Shown: positions 7,468 to 17,122, counted from the first letter of the stretch. The stretch: DNA of 64,000 bases from Verrucomicrobiota bacterium (GCA_017301975.1 JAFLEI010000027.1:41142-105141), one strand, 5' to 3'. Notes: generated from the sequence alone by a model not told the origin. Translations and numbers: made by a program.

Positions 7468-8400
7468 TCAGACGGTCGTCTGCTTGATGGCAAGCTCCCG
7501 GGCCTGCTCCACCCAGCGCTCGCGCTTGATGCGCTCCTTGAAGGCGAGGCGTGAGGAGAACACTTTGACGTGGTCGTGATCCCAGGCGGCGATCTGCTCG
7601 TAGGTGTAGATGCCGAGATTCTGGAGGCGCTGCTCCAGCACCGGCGAAATGCCTTCGATCACCGTGAGGTCGTCCACCTTTTCAGGACGGGTCCTGTAGA
7701 TGAAGCCGAGCTTGGGATCAAGCACGGAATCGCGCGAGGTTTCGGGATTGGGCGCGGGCCTGGCAACTTGGGATTCGAAGTCAGGCAGGGCGGGCAGCAG
7801 GAGTTCGGTCAGGGCAGGAAGGGTGTCGGCGGGAGCCTGTCCCTCGGACGCGGGTGGTGCATCCGCAGCGGACTCTGGAGCATCTTTGGCATGCAGTGAG
7901 GCATCCGGAGCAGAAGAAGGCAGCTCTTCGGCGGAAGGTGTGGTGCTGGTCGCGGCGGGTTCGGTGGTCGTCTCCGGCGCGACTGCGGGCGCTGATTCCT
8001 GCGGCTGTTCCTTCTCTGGAGAAGCGGCCTGGGCGGGAGGCGTCGTCACAGGAATGTCCTGCGTGGTGAGGGTTTCCGCGGTGATGGCGGGCGTGGCCCT
8101 CGCGGCAGAGCTGCCCTCTTTTTTGGGCATCTGGATGGTCTCGGTGGCCATCGGGATGGCATGCCCGGAGAGGATGGCCTGATCCCCCACCTTGCGTTTC
8201 AGGCTGGCGATTTCATCCTTCATCGAGGAAGCCTCTCCCAGCAGAAGACGTGTCTGGCGTTTGTAGCGGCCCCAGATGGCATAGCCAAAGAGGAGACCGA
8301 TGACGAAGAAGATGAACCCCAGCACGCAGACAAAGGCACCGCTGTGCATGAGCATGTAAAACAGCGGCTCGTTGGAAAGGGATTCGAAGTCTAATTTCAT
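7468..8400 (-). CDS. Membrane-anchored protein with C-terminal helix-hairpin-helix-like domain
   Basis: This 310-residue protein has one membrane segment at residues about 14-38 (GAFVCVLGFIFFVIGLLFGYAIWG). A short helical stretch (residues 45-65) and a long Ala/Pro/Glu-rich low-complexity linker follow. The last 75 residues (DDLTVIEGISPVLEQRLQNLGIYTYEQIAAW) resemble the helix-hairpin-helix domains fused to many membrane or L21-like proteins. The gene starts 5 bp after the stop of the upstream BON/OmpA-like gene, so the two form an operon. The function is unknown. A link between envelope and nucleoid is only speculation, because the domain can also mediate protein contacts. Confidence 0.6.
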   Translation of the reverse strand: MKLDFESLSNEPLFYMLMHSGAFVCVLGFIFFVIGLLFGYAIWGRYKRQTRLLLGEASSMKDEIASLKRKVGDQAILSGHAIPMATETIQMPKKEGSSAARATPAITAETLTTQDIPVTTPPAQAASPEKEQPQESAPAVAPETTTEPAATSTTPSAEELPSSAPDASLHAKDAPESAADAPPASEGQAPADTLPALTELLLPALPDFESQVARPAPNPETSRDSVLDPKLGFIYRTRPEKVDDLTVIEGISPVLEQRLQNLGIYTYEQIAAWDHDHVKVFSSRLAFKERIKRERWVEQARELAIKQTTV

Positions 8401-8405
8401 GATGG

Positions 8406-9680
8406 CTATTTGATGAGAAGCTCAACACTGCGCGGACTGGCAGGAGCGGCGGGCGAACCCGCAGGCACGGCGTCAAACACCACGGCCTGAATGTCAGCGG
8501 TGGGCGCCCCCTGCTCAACGAGAAAGGACATCACGGCATTGGCACGGGCTTTGCCGAGGTCTTTTTCCACTTTCGCGGAGCCGGCAGGATCAGGATGAGC
8601 ACCGATGACCAGCCCCAGGTGCTGCCCGGCGGAGAGCAATGCGGGAGCCAGGGTGGCGAGCTTCGTCTGCTCCTCCGGCGATATTTGCGCGGAGCCCACA
8701 GCAAAGACGATCGTGCAACCGCGCAGGATTTCGCGAAGTGACTCAAGAGTGGCGGGGGGCAGCTCGGACTGAATCTGATAGCCGGGAAAATGATAGATGG
8801 ATGGCATCAGCGTGAACTGCGCATCCACCTTGGCAGCGCCAGTGACGGGCCGCAGCAGGGCCAGCCACATACTTTCCAGGTGCCGCGTGGCCATCCCTGT
8901 GAGGTGCGGGATGCCATCACTCTGGATGTCGAAGGCGCGAGGCGGCGGAAGGCTGAAAAAACTTTTCACGAAGGCGGCAAGCAGGGACGGTTTGGCAAAG
9001 GCGGCGGGCAGTACGTGCGGGCTGGCCTTCAGCGCCGTGGGGTCCACCTCCCGCGCCCCGGCCACTTCCGCCAATGTGTCCACCAGCTCTTCCTTCAAGG
9101 CGGCGTCTGGGAGCAGGCCGCTGAGGACGATGGCATCTCCTTGGGAATGAATGTGCAGTTCAGCGGGCACGCGCAGGGTTTCGATGATTGGCTTGAGCAG
9201 CGGGCTGGAGGCGGTGAAAGGCGGCTTCTGGCCCTCCGGCCAGCGAACCTCGGGGGCGGTATGCAGATCATCGATGTTGATGACGAGATCGGGACGCAGT
9301 TCAGCGAGCAGGTGCTGCACTTTGCTGGTTTCATCCCCGGTGGGAAGCCAGCCGCTGAGGCGGAGGGTGTTCTGGTCCAGCCGGGCCTGGAGGCTGGCCG
9401 GCACGTGAATGCGCTCCGAGCCGGGTCGCAAACGCAGCGGCGGGAGGGTGCGAAGTGCCGCCAGCGCCTGCTGCCGTGCAGGCGGGTCCGGAGCCTCTCC
9501 GCTGACATCCAGGTCAAAGAAGCGCACGTCCACCACGGGATCGCGCACGCCGGCGGCCTTCAGGCGGGTCATGGCCTCCTGAGCAAGCGCAGGAAGATTG
9601 TCACGGCAAAACAGCCATGCATGCACCCCCGTGGCCACGGGCAGGAGGATCAGCATGAAAAGGAGGAGGCTGAGGCGCAT
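8406..9680 (-). CDS. BON/OmpA-like envelope protein
   Basis: This 424-residue protein has a signal peptide or anchor (MRLSLLLFMLILLPVATGVHA). It has two BON-like repeats: one around residues 90-140 (LRLSGWLPTGDETSKVQHLL) and one around 165-225 (IVLSGLLPDAALKEELVDTL). An OmpA-like peptidoglycan-associating module occupies roughly 325-424 (IVFAVGSAQISPEEQTKL, then GAHPDPAGSAKVEKDLGKARANAVMSFL). The arrangement recalls BON-OmpA proteins such as ArfA. It probably sits in the periplasm bound to the cell wall. It is first in a two-gene operon with the HhH membrane protein. The family assignment is by motif and not certain. Confidence 0.6.
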   Translation of the reverse strand: MRLSLLLFMLILLPVATGVHAWLFCRDNLPALAQEAMTRLKAAGVRDPVVDVRFFDLDVSGEAPDPPARQQALAALRTLPPLRLRPGSERIHVPASLQARLDQNTLRLSGWLPTGDETSKVQHLLAELRPDLVINIDDLHTAPEVRWPEGQKPPFTASSPLLKPIIETLRVPAELHIHSQGDAIVLSGLLPDAALKEELVDTLAEVAGAREVDPTALKASPHVLPAAFAKPSLLAAFVKSFFSLPPPRAFDIQSDGIPHLTGMATRHLESMWLALLRPVTGAAKVDAQFTLMPSIYHFPGYQIQSELPPATLESLREILRGCTIVFAVGSAQISPEEQTKLATLAPALLSAGQHLGLVIGAHPDPAGSAKVEKDLGKARANAVMSFLVEQGAPTADIQAVVFDAVPAGSPAAPASPRSVELLIK

Positions 9681-9821
9681 GAAAGAGTGTGCGGAGTGGC
9701 AATTGACACCGAGGAGGGGGAACCGATAATCCGCGTCCCCGCTGACAGCCGTACCGTTAAAGTTCGCCGCCTGCGAGGCAAGGAATAACTGTTACACCTT
9801 ATCTAACCAAAATATACGCCC

Positions 9822-10733
9822 ATGTCAGTCGTCATCGCTGGATCCGTCGCCCTCGACAATGTTAAAACCCCGCAGGATTCGCAGGAAAACCTGCTGGGAG
9901 GTTCCGCCAGCTATGCGGCGCTGGCCGCCAGCATCTTCTGCCAGCCGATCCATCTGGTCGGAGTGATCGGGCATGATTTCCCGAAAGCTCACCTCGACCT
10001 GCTGACCTCGCACGGCATCACGCTGGACGGCCTGGAGCGCAGCGACGGCGAATCCTTCACCTGGACGGGCGAATACCACGAGGACATGAACAACCGCACC
10101 ACGCACAAGGTGGGCATCAACGTGCTGGAGCAGTGGCAGCCCAAGCTCCCCGCCGCCGCCAAAGCCGCCAAGGTGGCCGTGGCCGCCAACATGAGCCCGG
10201 ACAACCAGATGCAGATGCTGGATCAGATTCAGGCCGATTTTGTCACCGCCGACACGATGGACCTGTGGATCAACATCGCGAACGAGCGCCTGCACGACGT
10301 GCTGAAGCGCATCGATCTCCTCGTCATCAATGACGGCGAAGCCAAGGAATTCGCCGGCACGACCAACCTCGTCGAAGCCGGGCGCAAGCTGCAGGCCAAG
10401 GGCCCGCGCTTTGTCATCGTCAAGCGTGGCGAGCACGGCAGCTTCCTCTTTGGTGAGAAGCCGGAGGAGTTCTTCGCCTGCTCCGCCTACCCCCTCCACA
10501 GCGTGTTTGACCCGACTGGCGCGGGAGATTCCTTCCTCGGTGGCCTCTCAGGCTGGCTGGCTGCGAACGGCAAGACCAAGCCCACCTTCGAAGACCTCAA
10601 GACCGCCGTCGTGCACGGCAGCGTGACCGCCAGCTACACCTGCGAAGCCTTCAGCACACACAAGCTGCAGACGGTGACGAAGGCGGACATCGCGGCGCGT
10701 ATCGCGGAACTGCGCACGTATACGAACTTCTGA
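9822..10733 (+). CDS. PfkB-family carbohydrate/nucleoside kinase
   Basis: This 303-residue ribokinase-like kinase transfers phosphate from ATP to a sugar or nucleoside. Visible features are the amino-terminal GSVALDNV strand, the substrate-binding GGSASYAALAAS (residues about 26-37) and the PfkB signature DPTGAGDSFLGG near residue 230, with the catalytic Asp and anion hole. The substrate cannot be deduced. The gene is divergent from the BON/OmpA-like gene and is followed by a large palindrome and then menB. The spacing of about 105 bp argues against tight coupling with menB. Confidence 0.85.
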   Translation: MSVVIAGSVALDNVKTPQDSQENLLGGSASYAALAASIFCQPIHLVGVIGHDFPKAHLDLLTSHGITLDGLERSDGESFTWTGEYHEDMNNRTTHKVGINVLEQWQPKLPAAAKAAKVAVAANMSPDNQMQMLDQIQADFVTADTMDLWINIANERLHDVLKRIDLLVINDGEAKEFAGTTNLVEAGRKLQAKGPRFVIVKRGEHGSFLFGEKPEEFFACSAYPLHSVFDPTGAGDSFLGGLSGWLAANGKTKPTFEDLKTAVVHGSVTASYTCEAFSTHKLQTVTKADIAARIAELRTYTNF

Positions 10734-10825
10734 GTTTGCCATTGTTTGCGGTGGCTGGCAGTCGTTTGCGATTGTTCCCCAGCCACTGCAAACCATCGCC
10801 AACCACTGCAAACAACCGCCAACTT
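10732..10825. repeat. Long imperfect palindrome between the kinase gene and menB
   Basis: Positions 10732-10774 are complementary to 10783-10825 at about 31 of 43 positions around an 8-nt loop (10775-10782). The best core is a 15-bp stem with one mismatch (10744-10758 with 10779-10793). GTTTGC occurs twice in the left half and GCAAAC twice in the right, so alternative pairings exist. The element overlaps the kinase stop codon and ends 13 nt before the menB ATG. There is no T tract, so a simple terminator is unlikely. Confidence 0.7.
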
Positions 10826-10838
10826 CCCCCCTCCCCCC

Positions 10839-11651
10839 ATGTGGACATCGATCAAAACCTTCAAAGACATCAAGCTGGAAAAAACCAGTGATGGCATCGC
10901 CAAAATCACCATCAACCGGCCCAAGGTGCGCAACGCCTTCCGACCGCTGACGGTGAAGGAGATGCTGGAGGCGTTTGAGATCGTGCATGAGGACCGGAGC
11001 GTGGGCGTGATCATCCTCTGTGGCGAAGGCCCCCTGGCCTTCTGCTCCGGTGGCGACCAAAAGGTGCGCGGAGATGCCGGCTACATTGGCGACGACGGCG
11101 TGCCACGGCTGAACATCCTGGACGTGCAGCGGAAAATCCGCACCCTGCCCAAGCCCGTGGTGGCCATGGTGGCTGGCTACGCCATCGGCGGCGGGCATGT
11201 GCTGCATGTGGTGTGTGACCTGACCATCGCCGCAGACAATGCGCGTTTCGGCCAGACCGGCCCCAAGGTGGGCAGCTTTGACGGTGGCCTGGGCTCCAGC
11301 TACCTCGCCCGCATCGTCGGACAAAAGAAGGCGCGGGAAATTTGGTATCTCTGCCGCCAGTACGATGCCAAACAAGCCCTGGAAATGGGCCTCGTGAACA
11401 CGGTCGTCCCGCTGGATCAACTGGAAGAAGAGACCCTAAAGTGGTGCCGCGAGATGCTCCAGCACTCCCCGCTGGCCCTGCGCTGCCTGAAATCCGCCCT
11501 GAATGCGGACTGCGACGGCCAGATGGGCCTGCTGGACCTCGCCGGAAACGCCACCCTGCTGTACTACATGAGCGAGGAGGCCAAGGAGGGCAAAAACGCC
11601 TATGTGGAGAAGCGGAAGCCCGATTTTTCCAAATTCCCGCGTCTTCCTTGA
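10839..11651 (+). CDS. menB: 1,4-dihydroxy-2-naphthoyl-CoA synthase
   Basis: MenB is a crotonase-fold enzyme that closes the ring of O-succinylbenzoyl-CoA in menaquinone synthesis. The 270-residue protein starts MWTSIKTFKDIKLEK. It carries NRPKVRNAFRPLTV, the MenB-type active-site loop AFCSGGDQKVRG and the oxyanion-hole stretch AGYAIGGGHVLHVVCDLTIA. It ends with the family's GKNAYVEKRKPDFSKFPR tail, which distinguishes MenB from general enoyl-CoA hydratases. ATG 10839 was preferred over the upstream in-frame ATG at 10746, which would place translated palindrome sequence at the amino end. No other men gene is nearby. A 106-bp gap separates it from accB. Confidence 0.93.
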   Translation: MWTSIKTFKDIKLEKTSDGIAKITINRPKVRNAFRPLTVKEMLEAFEIVHEDRSVGVIILCGEGPLAFCSGGDQKVRGDAGYIGDDGVPRLNILDVQRKIRTLPKPVVAMVAGYAIGGGHVLHVVCDLTIAADNARFGQTGPKVGSFDGGLGSSYLARIVGQKKAREIWYLCRQYDAKQALEMGLVNTVVPLDQLEEETLKWCREMLQHSPLALRCLKSALNADCDGQMGLLDLAGNATLLYYMSEEAKEGKNAYVEKRKPDFSKFPRLP

Positions 11652-11757
11652 AAGGCTGGGCGAGTTACGAACTTAGAAGTCAAGGATGCCTTTGTGGTTG
11701 CCACATCTGGTTGAGTTTGTATGATCGCCCTCCGTTCGTTGACACACTTCTCCCGAC

Positions 11758-12321
11758 ATGGCCAAACGTACCACTACCAAACCAGCTTCCGCAGCGGCCC
11801 CCGCCGCCCCTTCGTCCTCAGCTTATGACCTCAAGCAGATCCGCGAGATCGTCGGGCTCATGGCTGAGAACAATCTGACCTATTTCCACAGCGAGCAAAA
11901 AGGCGCCAAACTTGAACTCCGCCGTGGTTCTGACCTGGAGGCAGTCAAAGAGCTGCTTCAGAGCATGCCCGTCTCCTCCGGTTCACACGTCTCCTATGCC
12001 GCCGCCCCGGCACCTGCTGCCGCTGCTCCGGCACCAGCCCCCGCAGCCGGCGCACCAGCTCCGGCCGCCGCTTCGGAAGCCATGGGACCGACGATCAACT
12101 CCCCGATGGTGGGAACTTTCTACCGCAGCGCCGCTCCGGGAGAAAAGCCCATCGCCAACGTCGGCGACAGCGTGGGTGAAAACAGCAATGTCTGCATCAT
12201 TGAAGCCATGAAGGTCATGAATGAAATCAAGGCTGACACCCGTGGCACCATTGTCCGCGTCCTCGTGGAAGACGGCAAGCCCGTCCAATATGGCCAGCCC
12301 CTGTTCGAGTTGAAAGCCTGA
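11758..12321 (+). CDS. accB: Biotin carboxyl carrier protein of acetyl-CoA carboxylase
   Basis: AccB carries the biotin that shuttles carboxyl groups between AccC and the AccAD carboxyltransferase, in the first step of fatty-acid synthesis. The 187-residue protein has an amino-terminal helical region (DLKQIREIVGLMAENNLTYF). An Ala/Pro-rich hinge follows (residues about 81-106), then the biotinyl domain with Lys152 in IEAMKVMNEI. The first 20 residues are a low-complexity extension. accC follows after 92 bp, as in many bacteria; accA and accD are not in the window. Confidence 0.95.
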   Translation: MAKRTTTKPASAAAPAAPSSSAYDLKQIREIVGLMAENNLTYFHSEQKGAKLELRRGSDLEAVKELLQSMPVSSGSHVSYAAAPAPAAAAPAPAPAAGAPAPAAASEAMGPTINSPMVGTFYRSAAPGEKPIANVGDSVGENSNVCIIEAMKVMNEIKADTRGTIVRVLVEDGKPVQYGQPLFELKA

Positions 12322-12349
12322 TCGCCCTCCCTGCCCCTGTCTTGACCGT

Positions 12350-12371
12350 CAGGCCCGCCAAGTCGGGCCTG
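12350..12371 (+). other. Short hairpin between accB and accC
   Basis: CAGGCCCG (12350-12357) and CGGGCCTG (12364-12371) form a perfect 8-bp stem with a 6-nt loop in the accB-accC gap. There is no T tract. It could set the relative expression of the two genes or stabilise a processed end; this is inference. Confidence 0.5.
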
Positions 12372-12413
12372 CCAAGGGTCCAGCAAGCAGACTTCTCCCA
12401 TCTTCACGCCCTC

Positions 12414-13769
<1,356 letters not shown>

Positions 13770-13837
13770 AGGTAGAACGAGCCTCCGGCTTGCTCGCAGG
13801 GCACTTGCAGCCCGCGCCAGTTCAGAATTCCTACATC

Positions 13838-13871
13838 AACAGCGGCTTGGATTCCAAGCCGCTGTTTTTTT
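13838..13871 (+). terminator. Rho-independent terminator after accC
   Basis: A perfect 12-bp stem, ACAGCGGCTTGG (13839-13850) with CCAAGCCGCTGT (13854-13865), has a 3-nt loop. It is followed directly by seven T (13865-13871). It closes the accB-accC transcript and separates it from the convergent lepB gene. Confidence 0.93.
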
Positions 13872-13880
13872 GATAGCCCG

Positions 13881-15098
13881 CTACCGGATCAGTCCCCAGT
13901 TTCGGCCCAGCGGGAAGTAGCAGAACAATCCGGGCCCGACGAGGTTGCGCTCCGGCACAGCCCCCCAGTAGCGGCTGTCCGAGCTGTTGTAGCTGTTGTC
14001 GCCCATGGCCCAGTATTCCCGCAGGTCCTTGCGGTTGGCTAGTTCGCGCACACTGTCACGAGAGAGAAACCCGAAGTTGCCGTAGCCCTTGTAGGCTCCC
14101 TCCATTGAGGCCACCCGCTTCATGCCAAACTCTTCGGCAGGCTTCCCATCCACCCACAGTTCAGGAGATTTGACTTCGAGACGGTCTCCGGGCACCCCGA
14201 CGAGCCGCTTGATGTAATGCTGGGAGCCCTCCTCAACCTTCACGCGCATGTAGGGGCTGCGGATGTTCTTGGTGGTGAAAACGAACACCTCTCCACGGGT
14301 TGGACGGCGGAAGTTGTAGGCGAATTTGTTCACCAGCACGTGGTCTCCGGTGTCCAGGGTGCCGCGCGCGAGCAGCTGGCCTTGGGTCACATACGTGCCT
14401 TTTGATTCCTCGATTTTGCGCTCCGCCTGGGCATCCGGCGTGATGTTCTGCCCGTCTGCGCTGATGGGAAGATTCAGGTAATGCTCCATCCCCAGATTAA
14501 AGCCTTCCGGATCGGTGGCGAGCTGGCGCATGGGGGCCCAGATCCATTGGGTGCCGCCGTCTTCAAAATGCAGGCGGCAATGGGTGAAAAAGCCAAGATA
14601 GCTGTGCTCAGTCAGCGGCTCCACGTTGCGCAGAAGGCCTGAGCGTTTGGCCACTACATTGTAGTACGAGCGTCCGGCCACCCAGTCCTTGCACTGCGTG
14701 AAAAAATTGGGCGTCACGTCCTGCTCGGTATGATTGGCCACCAGACCGTACAACGTGGGCTGCATGGAGCCGGTGGGAATCTTGAACGGCTGGGCGACGT
14801 AGCTGCGAATGCCGAGGGCAATGACAATGGCGACAAAGAACACCTCCACATTTTCGCCGATGTCGGAATGCTCCACATGTGGCAGCGCCTTTTCGCAGGC
14901 CTTGTTGATCTCATCATTCAAGGCGCTGATGCGGGCCTTGTCCCGGGCACGCATGGCGTCCTCCAGGCTGCTGCGCAGCGTGGTGATCTCTTCCAGCTTG
15001 GCCGGCGGCAGGATGTCACGCTTGTAGTTGATGAAGCGCGTCACGCCCTTGTGCAGGAGCTTGGCATGCTTGAGGTAGCGGGGGGTGAGGAAAAACAT
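13881..15098 (-). CDS. lepB: Signal peptidase I with large internal insertion
   Basis: This membrane serine protease removes signal peptides from exported proteins. The catalytic Ser111 is in PTGSMQPTLYG, right after a membrane segment (VEVFFVAIVIALGIRSYVAQPF). The general-base Lys297 lies in YIKRLVGVPGD. Box E appears as AMGDNSYNSSDSRYWG. The protein is 405 residues, far above the usual 200-320. A leader of about 80 residues precedes the membrane segment. About 140 residues separate the Ser box from the DHVLVNKFAY box, where most homologues have about 10. The insert has no recognised domain. It is convergent with accC. Confidence 0.92.
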   Translation of the reverse strand: MFFLTPRYLKHAKLLHKGVTRFINYKRDILPPAKLEEITTLRSSLEDAMRARDKARISALNDEINKACEKALPHVEHSDIGENVEVFFVAIVIALGIRSYVAQPFKIPTGSMQPTLYGLVANHTEQDVTPNFFTQCKDWVAGRSYYNVVAKRSGLLRNVEPLTEHSYLGFFTHCRLHFEDGGTQWIWAPMRQLATDPEGFNLGMEHYLNLPISADGQNITPDAQAERKIEESKGTYVTQGQLLARGTLDTGDHVLVNKFAYNFRRPTRGEVFVFTTKNIRSPYMRVKVEEGSQHYIKRLVGVPGDRLEVKSPELWVDGKPAEEFGMKRVASMEGAYKGYGNFGFLSRDSVRELANRKDLREYWAMGDNSYNSSDSRYWGAVPERNLVGPGLFCYFPLGRNWGLIR

Positions 15099-15171
15099 GA
15101 GGTCGGTTCGCTGATACTAGGAGGCGGCAGGCAATGCTCAAGTGCTGTGATCGCCCCCGGCCGGATTTGAT

Positions 15172-15576
15172 TCAGCTCCGGGGATCGACCACCAGAACAT
15201 CTTTCAGCACTTCGGCAGCCACCGCATTGTCAGAACAAACGAGGCTGGCGGTGGTGGTGGCCGCATCGCGGCGAAGAATGTGCATGGAGCGCAGGCCCAG
15301 TCCGGCGTCCTTCAAACGCATGGCCACCGCGGCCAGGGCGCCCGGCTTGTCCTCCAACCGGACGAGGAGGGTGTCCTGGGTGATGGCGCGGAAGCCGTGG
15401 TCACGCAGGGCGCGCAGGGCCTCGTCATAGTGGTCCACGCTGAGTACGACGATGCCATGATCCTGCACGCTTTCGACGTCGATCTCTTCGATGTTCACCC
15501 CGCGCTCGGCAAGGCATGCGGTGAGCCTGGCGGCGATGCCAAGCTCATTGGGCACAAGGACGGTGAGCTGTTTCAT
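15172..15576 (-). CDS. Tandem ACT-domain protein
   Basis: This 134-residue protein is built from two ACT domains. The first runs from MKQLTVLVPNELGIAARLTA to about residue 65. The second begins at TLLVRLEDKPGALAAVAMRL. ACT domains usually bind amino acids and tune enzymes or transporters. Its ATG overlaps the stop of the upstream decarboxylase gene (stop at 15573-15575, start at 15574-15576), so the two are translationally coupled. That suggests it senses an amino acid, perhaps histidine, for that enzyme. The ligand and target are inference. The frame is open upstream to 16068, but that extension lacks family character and lies inside hdc. Confidence 0.8.
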   Translation of the reverse strand: MKQLTVLVPNELGIAARLTACLAERGVNIEEIDVESVQDHGIVVLSVDHYDEALRALRDHGFRAITQDTLLVRLEDKPGALAAVAMRLKDAGLGLRSMHILRRDAATTTASLVCSDNAVAAEVLKDVLVVDPRS

Positions 15577-16721
15577 GGGGAGGGCGGAAGGTTCACAGAT
15601 TGCAGTGCAGCGGCAAAATCGGTGACGAAGGCGTCGATGGTGGCCCGCGTGACGTGCGGCATGACGATCAGATGACCGATGTTTTTGCGCGGAGCGATGG
15701 TCCACTTCTCCATCATGGCCGGGGGCGGCTTGGGAAACACGACGGTGATGGAATTGGGATGCCGCCAGGCTTCCATGCCGTGTGCACGGAACCGCTGCAC
15801 GGCGTACTCGGCGTTGGCCAGGCAGGTTTGCACGATGTCCCGCAATCCGGCGTCGCCGAGCGTGCGGAGGCGGTGCCAGAGCAGCAGGGGGGAAAACCCG
15901 CTGCGGGAGCCGGCGATGGTGGTGTCCAGCGCGCCGATGTATTCGATGGATCGGGCGATGCGGTCCACATGCGCCTTGCGGGCAAGCACCACGCCGCAGG
16001 GCACGGGTGAGCCGAGCATTTTGTGCCCGCTGATGGAAATGCTGTCCGCGCCATCCGCGAAGTTCCATGGCTGCGGCTTATCGACAAAAGGAAGAATCAT
16101 GCCGCTGAGCGCCGCATCGGCATGGATGTAGGCATTGGGAATGGCAAGGTCCTCGATAATCGCCCGGATCTGCGCCAGATCGTCCACAGCGCCTTTCATG
16201 GTGGTGCCGATGTTGGCGAAAATGATCGGCGGCACGTCGCGATGAATGCGCAGCGTCTCACGCAGATCCGCGTAATCCATCTGGCCGTCCGGCTGGCTTT
16301 TGATCATGATGTTGCGTGTGTGCTGGAGGCGCAAAACCTTGGCGACACTGTAATGCGTGTCTTCGCTGAAGTAGCAGATGCCATCTGGGAAGAGCTCACG
16401 CGCCACGTAGAGGCCATACATGTTCCCCTCCGTGCCGCCGCTCGTCACATAGCCCCACCATTCATCAGCGGGTGCGCGGGTGAAGCGGGCGAAGTCCGCC
16501 AGCACCTCCCGCTCAAACTCCATTGTGTTGAGGCGGTAGTTCGTGCTGTGAAAGGGATCGCCGACATTGTTGAGGCTGAATTCGAGGAAGCGAAACAGCT
16601 CCGAGTAATCAAAGGCCTGGTTCGTCGGATAGCCCACATTTCGCATGCTCAAAGCGCGCAGGCGCTCGTACAGGCCGTCGAGCCGCTGCTGGTCTGCGGG
16701 ACTGAGGTTGGAAGGAGTCAC
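15573..16721 (-). CDS. hdc: PLP-dependent histidine decarboxylase-like enzyme
   Basis: This group II PLP decarboxylase resembles bacterial histidine decarboxylases and would convert histidine to histamine. Seen are NVGYPTNQAFDYSELF near the amino end, the cofactor-phosphate loop YVTSGGTEGNMYGL, HADAALSG with the pyridine-binding Asp, and the Schiff-base Lys in SISISGHKMLGSP (Lys234 from the chosen start). A GTG at 16721 gives 382 residues, near the usual family size of about 380, with GGGAG about 14 nt upstream. The open frame reaches an ATG at 16862 but would overlap the divergent small gene. It is coupled to the ACT gene. Substrate specificity is by family resemblance only. Confidence 0.8.
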   Translation of the reverse strand: MTPSNLSPADQQRLDGLYERLRALSMRNVGYPTNQAFDYSELFRFLEFSLNNVGDPFHSTNYRLNTMEFEREVLADFARFTRAPADEWWGYVTSGGTEGNMYGLYVARELFPDGICYFSEDTHYSVAKVLRLQHTRNIMIKSQPDGQMDYADLRETLRIHRDVPPIIFANIGTTMKGAVDDLAQIRAIIEDLAIPNAYIHADAALSGMILPFVDKPQPWNFADGADSISISGHKMLGSPVPCGVVLARKAHVDRIARSIEYIGALDTTIAGSRSGFSPLLLWHRLRTLGDAGLRDIVQTCLANAEYAVQRFRAHGMEAWRHPNSITVVFPKPPPAMMEKWTIAPRKNIGHLIVMPHVTRATIDAFVTDFAAALQSVNLPPSP

Positions 16722-16840
16722 AGCATGGAGGATACTCCCAGAATCACTTGCCGGACGCAAGCCTCTCCACCAAATCCGACGCCGCGGCGCAGTCCCAAGA
16801 CACAGCTTGCTCTCCGGCTGTATTTGTTCATGCTCCTGCC

Positions 16841-17053
16841 ATGGCAAGCCCCGCCACACCATTTCTCGATAACCCCTTCCCCAGCGAGGATGAACTGCGC
16901 CCTCCGACGGATCCCGATACCGGCATCGACCTGTCCCTGATCGAGGAAAATTTAAAGCTCACGCCGTGGGAGCGCATCCTGGCCAACGATGACACAGTTA
17001 ACTTCTGTGATTTAGGCAGAGCTGCAATGCAACGCCGCCATGCAGCAGCTTAA
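16841..17053 (+). CDS. Small conserved-type protein, function unknown
   Basis: This 70-residue acidic-to-basic protein (MASPATPFLDNPFPSEDELR, later IDLSLIEENLKLTPWERILA) resembles short proteins. In my recollection these occur often in this phylum just upstream of nucleotidyltransferase-type or similar partner genes. Here no partner follows, because the convergent lepA gene ends only 70 bp downstream. It may therefore be an orphan of a lost module. It could also start at 16748 in the same frame, but that extension would overlap the hdc reading-frame extension. The composition is ordinary for the window. Confidence 0.45.
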   Translation: MASPATPFLDNPFPSEDELRPPTDPDTGIDLSLIEENLKLTPWERILANDDTVNFCDLGRAAMQRRHAAA

Positions 17054-17122
17054 AGCCGTCTTGGTGGCTCTCCGCATGAAATTCAGCCGTAGCCGCATTC
17101 GGCAGAGTTTGGCGGGGCCACC

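Noticed and set aside
10740..10838. The 94-bp palindrome as a simple transcription terminator
   Set aside because: No T tract follows either strand's stem, and the element sits against the menB start, so termination alone is an unconvincing explanation.
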